Shown piece by piece: positions 1-5,776 of a stretch of DNA of 8,709 bases. The notes under the pieces were generated by a model. The model searched no databases. It was given only the letters and a program-made list of their open reading frames with translations, and was not told the origin of the DNA. A program made the translations under genes and the position numbers. Location of the stretch: the NCBI GenBank assembly GCA_945873715.1, contig CAMCFL010000102.1, positions 1 through 8,709 of the forward strand. Direction: 5' to 3'. The stretch is from Akkermansia muciniphila (GTDB lineage: Bacteria; Verrucomicrobiota; Verrucomicrobiia; Limisphaerales; UBA9464). Each line of letters begins with the position of its first letter. Position 1 is the stretch's first letter.

Positions 1-1112
1 AGGTGGAAGACATTCCCGGGTCGGCCGCGCTGGCCCACGAACCCCTGCCGCAGGTCGGTCGGGGAGCCGACGATCTGGCGGTGCTGATCTACACCAGCGG
101 AACGACCGGCAAGCCCAAGGGCGCGATGTTGTCGCACGGCAACCTGCTCCACAACGTCGAGTCGTGCCGCGAGGTGCTGGCGGTGGTGGACTTCGACCGG
201 TTCGTCCTGATGCTCCCGATGTTCCACAGCTTCATGCTGACCGCGTGCATCCTCCTGCCGCTGCTGGTGGGCGGGTCCATCGTGCTCATCCACTCGTTGC
301 ACGCACCGAAGCAGGCAATCCAGGAGATCCTGGTGCGCAAGGGTTCGGTGCTCCCGGCGATGGCGGCGTTGTTCCGCACGTTGGCGCATCTGCCGGCGGG
401 AATGGAGTTGCCATTGCGCCTGTGCGTCAGCGGCGCGGGCCCGCTCCCGGGCGAGATCCTCCGCGCCTTTAACGCCCGCCATCCCAAGGTTCCCCTGATC
501 GAAGGTTACGGACTCTCCGAGGCCAGTCCGGTGGTCTCGATCAATCCGGTCCAGGGACCGTGGATGGCGGGGAGCATCGGGCTGCCCCTCCCACGGGTGG
601 AGGTGCAGGTACAGGACGACGCCGGGGTGCCGCAGGGGGATGGGGTGGACGGAGAGATCTGCGTGCGCGGGGGCAACGTGATGATGGGCTATTGGAACGC
701 CCCGGAGAAGACGGCGGAGACTCTGGTGAATGGATGGTTGCGCACCGGCGACATCGGGCATCGTCGGCCGGATGGCTACTTCGTCATCACCGATCGCAAG
801 AAGGACATGTTGAAGCCGAATGGGATCAACGTGTACCCGCGCGAGATCGAGGAGGTGATCTACCGGTTCCCGGGCGTGAAGGAAGCGGCCGTGGTGGGCG
901 AACCGTGCGACAAACGCGGCGAACGAGCGGTGGCCTTCATCAGCCTCGACGAAGGCAAGGCGTTCGACGAACACGCCCTGCACGGCTTCCTGCGCGATCA
1001 GCTGGCGGACTTCAAGCTTCCCCGGCGGTTCATCGTCCTGCCGGCACTTCCCCGCAACGCGACAGGAAAGATCCTCAAGACGAGCCTGCGCGAGTTGCTG
1101 ACGCAGGGATGA
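1..1112 (+). CDS. Acyl-CoA synthetase (AMP-forming long-chain fatty acid-CoA ligase), 5' partial
   Basis: C-terminal 370 residues or so of an ANL-superfamily enzyme, which activates a fatty acid with ATP to an acyl-adenylate and then forms acyl-CoA. Numbering from the first full codon (position 3), the P-loop motif YTSGTTGKPKG is at residues 30-40, the EGYGLSEASP-type adenine-binding segment follows near 160-175, the GWLRTGDIG motif has its Asp at about 250, the hinge DRKKDMLKPNGINVYPREIE starts at about 264, and the catalytic-type Lys of NATGKILK is at about 356. Full-length members have about 500 or more residues, so roughly the first 130-150 residues lie upstream of the window. The GTG at 3 is therefore unlikely to be the true start. 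The gene ends with TGA at 1110-1112. It precedes a wax-synthase-like acyltransferase on the same strand, which would use acyl-CoA. Substrate chain length cannot be read from this fragment. The family assignment is firm. Confidence 0.93.
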   Translation, partial: VEDIPGSAALAHEPLPQVGRGADDLAVLIYTSGTTGKPKGAMLSHGNLLHNVESCREVLAVVDFDRFVLMLPMFHSFMLTACILLPLLVGGSIVLIHSLHAPKQAIQEILVRKGSVLPAMAALFRTLAHLPAGMELPLRLCVSGAGPLPGEILRAFNARHPKVPLIEGYGLSEASPVVSINPVQGPWMAGSIGLPLPRVEVQVQDDAGVPQGDGVDGEICVRGGNVMMGYWNAPEKTAETLVNGWLRTGDIGHRRPDGYFVITDRKKDMLKPNGINVYPREIEEVIYRFPGVKEAAVVGEPCDKRGERAVAFISLDEGKAFDEHALHGFLRDQLADFKLPRRFIVLPALPRNATGKILKTSLRELLTQG

Positions 1113-1134
1113 TTCAACCTGGAAACCGAAGTAC

Positions 1135-1283
1135 TATCCGCAGATGGCGCAGATGGCGCAGATGGCGCAGATAACAAGGCCATTTCGTGCCGGATCGTCG
1201 TCACCCGCAGGGTGAGCCTGCCAATCCGGCTTCGACGCCTCCAAGTGCCTCTTCATCTGCGGAATCTGCGCCATCTGCGGATA
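1135..1283. repeat. Inverted pair of 9-bp minisatellites (cgcagatgg unit)
   Basis: The left arm holds the unit cgcagatgg three times in tandem plus a partial fourth (1139-1172). The right arm (1254-1283) carries the same unit in reverse orientation, in degenerate form. A perfect 20-nt inverted repeat pairs 1135-1154 (tatccgcagatggcgcagat) with 1264-1283, and weaker matching continues outward (aaccgaagt near 1124 against the complement of a similar string near 1288). Inside the loop a second dyad, gccggat/atccggc, pairs 1189-1195 with 1224-1230 and encloses the small palindrome caccc/gggtg at about 1202-1214. The block fills almost the whole gap between the acyl-CoA synthetase stop and the next start. 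It could be a non-autonomous palindromic element or simply repeat expansion. A transcript could form a long hairpin here, but there is no T-tract to call it a terminator. Confidence 0.8.
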
Positions 1284-1306
1284 AACAACTACGGTTCTTA
1301 AGTTCA

Positions 1307-2122
1307 ATGGATCTACCGGTACCGTGGGTCGTGATGTGGGGTCTTTCGTTCCTCATCTGGGCGGGGTGCAAGGCGTCGACTGTGGCGGCGTTGACACCCG
1401 CGGAGCGGAGATCAAACCCCCGCCGGCTTCTGGGTTACCTCTTCGGTTGGCCGGGGATGAACGCCCGGGAATTCGTCCTGGGAGTCGGACCCTCACGCCC
1501 CTGGGCGGCCTCGCGCCTTCTTTGGATCCTGGTCCGCGTCCTGTTGGGTGTGGCGGCGGTCTGGTGGTGGGCACCGGCACTGGAGACGACGTCCGTCGTG
1601 CTGGCAGGGTGGGTGGGAATGCTGGGCATCCTGCTGCTCCTTCACTTTGGCACGTTCGATCTCCTGGCTGAGGCGTGGGTTCGGTTGGGTGTGTTGGCTC
1701 CGCCCCTGATGGATTCGCCCACGCGCTCGGTGAATCTGGCGGAGTTCTGGGGACGCCGGTGGAACCGCGGGTTTCACGATGTGGCGCGACTGTGGTGCTT
1801 TGATCCGGTCAGCCGACGCTGGGGGGCAAGCGCGGGTGCCACTGCGGTCTTTCTGGTGTCGGGCCTCGTCCATGACCTGGTGATTACGGTTCCGGCTGGC
1901 GCTGGATACGGCGGACCCACCGCCTACTTCCTTTTGCAAGCCGTCGGGATGATGGTCCAGCGACGGCGCGGGATGCGCCGGGCGGGCTGGGACCGTGGGT
2001 TCCGCGGGTGGCTGGTGACGGCGCTGGTAGCGCTGGTGCCGGTCGGCTTGCTGTTCCCAAGGGCATTTGCCGTGCGGGTGGTCGTGCCGTTTGTGCGCTG
2101 GTTGAACGGGGAAGGATACTGA
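1307..2122 (+). CDS. Wax-synthase-like membrane-bound O-acyltransferase (MBOAT family)
   Basis: A 271-residue polytopic membrane protein that resembles the plant wax synthase / MBOAT_2 group, which transfers acyl groups from acyl-CoA to a hydroxyl acceptor. The diagnostic block NLAEFWGRRWNRGFHD is at residues 143-158 and corresponds to the FWxxWN...H segment of the DGAT1/wax-synthase branch. The second hallmark, SGLVHDLV (185-192), supplies the conserved membrane histidine His189. Hydrophobic segments lie near 5-28, 70-90, 95-118, 176-194, 203-218 and 236-257. I chose ATG 1307: an open frame extends to a GTG at 1187, but that extension is translated minisatellite, rich in Ser, Ala and Pro and unlike a membrane-protein N-terminus. 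No clear Shine-Dalgarno precedes 1307. ATG 1334 is an alternative start. The acyl-CoA synthetase upstream fits the expected substrate. A non-lipid acceptor cannot be excluded. Confidence 0.8.
   Translation: MDLPVPWVVMWGLSFLIWAGCKASTVAALTPAERRSNPRRLLGYLFGWPGMNAREFVLGVGPSRPWAASRLLWILVRVLLGVAAVWWWAPALETTSVVLAGWVGMLGILLLLHFGTFDLLAEAWVRLGVLAPPLMDSPTRSVNLAEFWGRRWNRGFHDVARLWCFDPVSRRWGASAGATAVFLVSGLVHDLVITVPAGAGYGGPTAYFLLQAVGMMVQRRRGMRRAGWDRGFRGWLVTALVALVPVGLLFPRAFAVRVVVPFVRWLNGEGY
2108..2116 (+). promoter_or_regulatory. Ribosome binding site of the four-helix membrane protein gene
   Basis: The purine-rich string ggggaagga lies within the last codons of the MBOAT gene, about 7 nt before ATG 2124. 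It supports that start and suggests translational coupling of the two genes. Confidence 0.6.
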
Positions 2123-2123
2123 G

Positions 2124-2540
2124 ATGAAGCTGGTATACTGGATTCAACTGTCGGGATTGGCGCACGTGGGACTGCTGACGGCCGGAGGGATGATGATGTG
2201 GGTGACCGGGTTCGAAGCGAGTCGCGCGACATTGCGCCCCTTCCACCGGCAGTTGTTCGCGGTCTACGCGGGATTCGTGGGGGGCATGCTGGCCGCGTTT
2301 GCCTTGGTCTGCCTGTTCATGGCTCCGGAGTTGGCGGACGGATCCCGCATGTCACGCGCGGTTTGCGGAGCCATCGCGGTCTTTCACGGAGCCCGGTTGG
2401 GGGTGCAGTTCCTGGTCTTCGACGTCCGGGAGTTCCTCACCAACGGCTGGCTCCGGTTGGGCTATCACCTCACGACCCTGACTTTCACGGCGCTGACGCT
2501 GTTGTTTGCCGGTCTTGCGGTTGGGACGCGTGGTTCCTAA
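2124..2540 (+). CDS. Four-helix integral membrane protein of unknown function
   Basis: A 138-residue protein with four predicted membrane segments at about 5-29, 43-66, 80-98 and 113-134. The segment between helices 1 and 2 carries FHRQLFAVYAGF-like residues (His41, Arg42), and the loop before helix 4 carries VFDVREFLTNGWLRLGYH (98-115). These polar and aromatic residues may be the conserved core. I do not recognise a named family with certainty. Its ATG lies one base past the MBOAT stop codon (2120-2122), with a good Shine-Dalgarno inside the MBOAT gene, so the two are very likely co-transcribed and translationally coupled. A role beside the acyltransferase, for example as an accessory subunit or in handling the lipid acceptor, is inferred from position only. 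Confidence 0.75.
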   Translation: MKLVYWIQLSGLAHVGLLTAGGMMMWVTGFEASRATLRPFHRQLFAVYAGFVGGMLAAFALVCLFMAPELADGSRMSRAVCGAIAVFHGARLGVQFLVFDVREFLTNGWLRLGYHLTTLTFTALTLLFAGLAVGTRGS

Positions 2541-2550
2541 CGTGGACGCC

Positions 2551-3057
2551 ATGCAACTGACGGAGGAACAAGCGCAGGCCGCACGCCGCTGGCTCGAGGA
2601 CGGGATGAAGCTGTCGGATTTCCAGAAGCGCCTGGAGAAGGATTTTGGAGTCAAGGGAACCTACATGGAGGTCCGGATGCTCGTGGACGATCTCCGGGTG
2701 CAATTGAAGGATCCGGAGCCGCCCAAGGCCCCGGAACCGGCACCGGCACCGGCCCCGATTCCGGCAGGGATCGACCCAGCGCCCGCGGGCGTTCCGGCGG
2801 CGGGTCTTCCGGGAGTGCTTCCGGAAGGGGTGGCCCCCGGCGGCGGTGTTTCGGTCACGGTGGACACGGTCACCCGTCCGGGGACCCTGACCAGCGGTTC
2901 GGTCAAGTTCAGCGACGGTCAGACGGCCGGCTGGTATTTGGATCAGCAGGGACGTTTCGGCATGGTCCCCGCCCAGCGCGGCTACCGGCCCTCGCAGGAA
3001 GACCTGCAGACGTTCCAGATGCACCTCGATCGTGAGCTGCAAAAGCTCGGGATTTGA
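2551..3057 (+). CDS. Conserved hypothetical protein, helical N-terminus, Pro/Ala linker, small beta C-terminal domain
   Basis: 168 residues in three parts. Residues 1-53 are charged and helical (TEEQAQAARRWLEDG, then KLSDFQKRLEKDFGVK and YMEVRMLVDDLRVQL), resembling a small helix-turn-helix or coiled-coil fold. Residues 54-95 form a linker rich in Pro and Ala with PAPAPA-type repeats. Residues 98-168 contain a short beta-rich part (VSVTVDTVTRP, GSVKFSDGQTAGWYLDQQGRFGM) followed by YRPSQEDLQTFQMHLDRELQKLG at the C-terminus. There is no signal peptide or membrane segment. From memory this architecture is widespread in Verrucomicrobia and its function is unknown. ATG 2551 is preferred; GTG 2542 is in frame and possible. 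The gene starts 10 nt after the preceding stop and ends 23 nt before a convergent gene, so it may be the last gene of the + strand unit. Confidence 0.75.
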   Translation: MQLTEEQAQAARRWLEDGMKLSDFQKRLEKDFGVKGTYMEVRMLVDDLRVQLKDPEPPKAPEPAPAPAPIPAGIDPAPAGVPAAGLPGVLPEGVAPGGGVSVTVDTVTRPGTLTSGSVKFSDGQTAGWYLDQQGRFGMVPAQRGYRPSQEDLQTFQMHLDRELQKLGI

Positions 3058-3080
3058 AGGGAGTTCCCGCGGCCGGCCGG

Positions 3081-4520
3081 CTACGGCTTCAGCAGTTCGT
3101 GGAAGGTTCCCAGCAGTCGCGGAATCGCATCGGCTTCGAGCGGACTGGTCCGGAGCCGCCAGGTCTCGTAGGCACCGAGCGCGTGTTGGCCCGGTGGCGG
3201 GATGTATCCAAACCAACCGTTGGCCAGGCTGATGTTCACCAGTGGCTTCGGCTGCGCGTACTTCTTCAGAGCCAGGCCGCTCTCGGCAAAGATCTCTCCC
3301 GGCCATTGGGCAATCCGAAGCGCACCAATCCCGAAGACCTGCAACGGAAGGCTCAGTTCATCGGGGTAATCCGCCAGGAGCACCTGATCCCGGGCGTGGA
3401 TCTCCACCCAGCTCCGCAATTGATCGACGCCGCGCCCGTTGAGGAGGCGGCGGGCGGTTGCAACGTCGTCCGCCGACGGCTTCCGGACCCGCACCGGGAC
3501 TTCCGCGGAACGGGCCGTGAGCGCGACGCGATTCGTATAGGTGAGGGTTCGGAGTACGCGGTGCACCTCGCTGGCGAGGTCGTCGGCCACCCGATGGATC
3601 TGGGCGTAAGGTGGCATCCGGGGGCGGGGATGGCGGAAGTCGTTGTTGTTGATGTCGCCACTGGTTCCGTTGGAAAGCAGGGCGACAAACGGAGGATCCT
3701 GTCGGGGGACGCCCAGTCGATCGGTGATTCGATCGCAGAATTCGCCGAAGTAATCGGCGCTCAGTTCGCCCGGCCCGGTGCCACCCACGTAATGCAGGGA
3801 ATAGTTGGCGAGCAAGGCGATCGGATGCCCGTCGGAATGCCGGACCGAAACCAGCGAGACCTCGGGATCGACGGGCCCGGCGAACTCGTGATCTTCCGGG
3901 CTGGGCGAGGACCAGTTCATCTTCACCCGGTCTCCGGTTCGTCCCAGCAGGTTGGTGTAGCTCGTCCCGGGCTTCACCTGGATCCGTCGGTTGAAGACAT
4001 GCTGGGGCAGGGTGCCCTTGCCCCACGCCACTTCGGCGGGAGCGAGTTGATGGACGGCACGGCGGACGGCGTCGGTCACCGGCCCCGGAATCCAGGCCCG
4101 GTAGGCGGCATCCGGCTCGGCCAGATGGGCACCGGTCAATGATCCCGCGGAGTGGGTGTGGGTCGCGGCGATGCAGATGCGGGTGGGATCGATGCCGACC
4201 GCCTGCCGGATCCGTTCCTTCATCTGGTCGATCAGCGGACGATCGATCAGGCAGTTGTCGATCTGGACGAACAGGAGACGGTTCGTTCCCGATTCCAGGA
4301 CGATGGCGCGGGCGTGGAGTTCGTCGTGGACATGCGTCGAGATCGCCGGTGCCGTCCCCCCGTTCATCACGGTTCCAATCGGAGGCGTGATGACCGCCGT
4401 GGCGGCACCCGCCCGCAAGGAAGCGGGCAAGGGTTCCACCGCAATCGCGGGAGCGAAGAGCCCCGCAACGCCGATCGCGAGCGTCAGGAGGCGGCGCAGG
4501 ATCTGTGTCATCTGTGTCAT
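3081..4520 (-). CDS. Exported neutral/alkaline ceramidase-family hydrolase (short form)
   Basis: A 479-residue protein matching the neutral/alkaline non-lysosomal ceramidase N-terminal domain, zinc amidases that cut the N-acyl bond of ceramide. A signal peptide is visible: basic ILRR, a hydrophobic stretch to about residue 27, and a cleavage site after AIA. The mature start LRAGAATAVITPPIG (35-49) is typical of the family. Likely metal or catalytic residues by motif are THTHSAG (120-126), NYSLHYVGG with His243, the loop NGTSGDINN (284-292) holding the candidate nucleophile Ser287, WPGEIFAE with Glu409, and NGWFGYIPP with Tyr439. These parallel the two His, the Glu and the Tyr zinc ligands of the Pseudomonas enzyme (recalled, not aligned). 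Classical ceramidases have about 650-700 residues with a C-terminal Ig-like domain, which is absent here, so the substrate may differ. The start is ATG 4520 or ATG 4511, both inside a 9-bp repeat. It lies 29 nt downstream of the NagB-like gene, presumably in one operon. Confidence 0.87.
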   Translation of the reverse strand: MTQMTQILRRLLTLAIGVAGLFAPAIAVEPLPASLRAGAATAVITPPIGTVMNGGTAPAISTHVHDELHARAIVLESGTNRLLFVQIDNCLIDRPLIDQMKERIRQAVGIDPTRICIAATHTHSAGSLTGAHLAEPDAAYRAWIPGPVTDAVRRAVHQLAPAEVAWGKGTLPQHVFNRRIQVKPGTSYTNLLGRTGDRVKMNWSSPSPEDHEFAGPVDPEVSLVSVRHSDGHPIALLANYSLHYVGGTGPGELSADYFGEFCDRITDRLGVPRQDPPFVALLSNGTSGDINNNDFRHPRPRMPPYAQIHRVADDLASEVHRVLRTLTYTNRVALTARSAEVPVRVRKPSADDVATARRLLNGRGVDQLRSWVEIHARDQVLLADYPDELSLPLQVFGIGALRIAQWPGEIFAESGLALKKYAQPKPLVNISLANGWFGYIPPPGQHALGAYETWRLRTSPLEADAIPRLLGTFHELLKP

Positions 4521-4525
4521 CTGTG
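4501..4525 (-). repeat. 9-bp minisatellite (cacagatga unit) overlapping the ceramidase start
   Basis: Read on the - strand, the unit cacagatga occurs twice in full plus a partial copy (cacagat). It differs from the cgcagatgg unit of the repeat near 1140 at two positions, both G/A transitions, so the two arrays look like variants of one family. Because the unit is three codons long and contains ATG, each copy adds Met-Thr-Gln in frame at the N-terminus of the ceramidase-family protein. Confidence 0.75.
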
Positions 4526-4549
4526 GACGCCCCGTAGCCCCGTCGAGGC

Positions 4550-5488
4550 TCAGTGCATCTCCACGCTGCACGAGCCGATCCCGCTGCGGAAATAGTTGAA
4601 CTGCACGTTGGGATGATCGGCGAGCAACGACATGGGAACCGCCGTGTCCACGATGCCCTTGGAAATCATGTAGGCGGTCAGTCGTTGGCCGAATGGGTTG
4701 TCGTGATTCCCGGCGTGCCAGATGGAGACCTTGTCCGCCAGCCAAGTCTCGACCGGCCCGACGGTGATCGCCTGGGTCGGTACCATCGAGATGTTGCCGC
4801 CCCCGGAGGTCCGGGCGTTCTGGGCGATGGTGAGGGGATGCAGGTTGACCACGCGGGTGGCGAGGCGGCGGTATTCCTCCTTTGAAGGGGGAGTGTTGAG
4901 GTGCTTCCCCTTTCGCGGCAGCGGATCGTTGAAGGCCCAGTGTTTCACGTCGCCCTGGCCTCCCTGCATCACCGCACAGCGGACTCCGCTCCCCCAGGTC
5001 GCGCGGAAGGCCGCCGTGTCCGCCTTGGGGAAGTGCAAATGGGCATCCGACATCCGCAGTCGGCGATCGATGCGGTTGAAACAGAACTCGCGGTCGCATC
5101 GCTCGAAGCTCAGGGGATGAGTCACGGGAACTTCCAGGCCGGTGGCGGCGTCGAACCATTCGTCCATTCCCCAGAAGTGACCCGCGCGGACATCCAGTTG
5201 GAGGGCGTTGACGATCCGGGCGACGAGCGGGAGTTGCTCGGTAGGCCCGATGGGGCCGCAGATGCCGACCGGATTGTCAGCCGTGCTGCGACGCCAGGCC
5301 TCGACGTACTCCAGCGCCTCCGCGAGGTAGAAGTCTTCGAGGGTATCGTAGAAACACACCTGAAATCCGGGACGCGAAAGCTTCTGGAGATCCTTGGCCG
5401 AGAGCCGAGCCACAGCATCAATGAGCTCGGCGTCCAACGTGGTGTAATCCCACCAACTGGGGGCGATGGCAGAGGTGCGACGGGACAT
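4550..5488 (-). CDS. NagB-like sugar-phosphate isomerase/deaminase family protein
   Basis: A 312-residue homologue of glucosamine-6-phosphate deaminase / 6-phosphogluconolactonase. The phosphate-binding loop appears as GPIGPTEQLP (78-87). HFWGMDEW (104-111) matches the NMDEY motif, with Asp109 as the catalytic-type acid. GQGDVKHWAFNDP (177-189) matches the GVDGHIAFNEP active-site motif of NagB, and ITVGPVETWLADKVSIWHAG (241-260) matches the late TVG-containing strand and helix. His183 is kept, but the position of the NagB Asp before it is Val181 and the following Glu is Asp188, so ordinary GlcN6P deaminase activity is uncertain. Length exceeds the usual 240-270 residues because of an N-terminal extension. 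There is no signal peptide, so it is cytoplasmic. ATG 5488 is the first good start, with only a weak Shine-Dalgarno. It leads the exported ceramidase-family gene in a - strand pair. Substrate unknown. Confidence 0.8.
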   Translation of the reverse strand: MSRRTSAIAPSWWDYTTLDAELIDAVARLSAKDLQKLSRPGFQVCFYDTLEDFYLAEALEYVEAWRRSTADNPVGICGPIGPTEQLPLVARIVNALQLDVRAGHFWGMDEWFDAATGLEVPVTHPLSFERCDREFCFNRIDRRLRMSDAHLHFPKADTAAFRATWGSGVRCAVMQGGQGDVKHWAFNDPLPRKGKHLNTPPSKEEYRRLATRVVNLHPLTIAQNARTSGGGNISMVPTQAITVGPVETWLADKVSIWHAGNHDNPFGQRLTAYMISKGIVDTAVPMSLLADHPNVQFNYFRSGIGSCSVEMH

Positions 5489-5776
5489 GCACCGAGGCTA
5501 CCGGTGGCGTGGGGGAATGGGAAGGCGGCGTGTGCGTCGTGGAGGACGGAAGATTTCAGTTTCAAGCTTCAAGTCGTCGCGGGTTCCGCGATCGCCATCG
5601 GAGGTGATGGCCGCGTCCTGAGCGCGCGATGGATGTAGGCCGCCTGCCCTCAGGCGGCGATGGAGCGAAGCGCCCGCTGAGGGCAGCGGGCCTACAGACC
5701 GGAGATGGATGTAGGCCGCCTGCCCTCAGGCGGCGATGGAGCGAAGCGCCCGCTGAGGACAGCGGGCCTGCAGAAT
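5489..5776. other. Gene-free intergenic region with repeats
   Basis: 288 bp between the start of the NagB-like gene and the end of the arsR-type gene. It must hold the promoter of the - strand pair, but I see no convincing -35/-10 set. A degenerate heptamer tandem (tttcagt, ttcaagc, ttcaagt) lies at 5554-5574, and two tandem 76-bp palindromic repeats fill 5628-5772. Reading frames across it, such as those encoding Arg/Pro/Gly-rich peptides, are low-complexity translations of the repeats and not credible genes. Confidence 0.7.
5628..5772. repeat. Two tandem 76-bp twin-hairpin repeats
   Basis: Unit 1 (5628-5703) and unit 2 (from 5704) start with gatggatgtaggccgcctgc and are offset by exactly 76 bp, differing at about two positions over the shared length. 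Each unit holds two 7-bp stems with 4-nt loops: ccgcctg-ccct-caggcgg (5640-5657 and 5716-5733) and cccgctg-aggg-cagcggg (5673-5690; in unit 2, 5749-5766, with loop agga). The loops ccct and aggg are complementary. Each unit is also one larger imperfect palindrome, bounded by tgtaggcc and ggcctaca. The form resembles REP/BIME-type dispersed elements. It ends about 4 nt from the arsR-type stop codon (5777), so it could act as a transcript-end or mRNA-stabilising structure for that gene. Confidence 0.85.

Noticed and set aside
1187..1306. N-terminal extension of the MBOAT protein from GTG 1187
   Set aside because: It consists of translated repeat sequence (Ser/Ala/Pro/Glu-rich) and would not resemble the membrane N-terminus of the family; ATG 1307 is preferred.
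3058..3080. Possible bidirectional terminator between convergent genes
   Set aside because: Only a short cggccggccg-type palindrome is present, with no adequate loop and no T-tract on either strand.
3054..4142. 362-codon open frame on the + strand
   Set aside because: It lies antisense to the well-supported ceramidase-family gene and has no recognisable motif; a GC-rich shadow frame.
4521..5159. Upstream extension of the ceramidase reading frame, giving a 692-residue protein
   Set aside because: The extension is the alternate frame of the NagB-like gene on the same strand. It is rich in Arg, Pro and Gly and unlike any ceramidase N-terminus. A clear signal peptide begins at 4511-4520.
5628..5772. 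CRISPR array
   Set aside because: There are only two units, nearly identical over their full length, with no distinct spacers and internal double hairpins; this is a tandem palindromic repeat.
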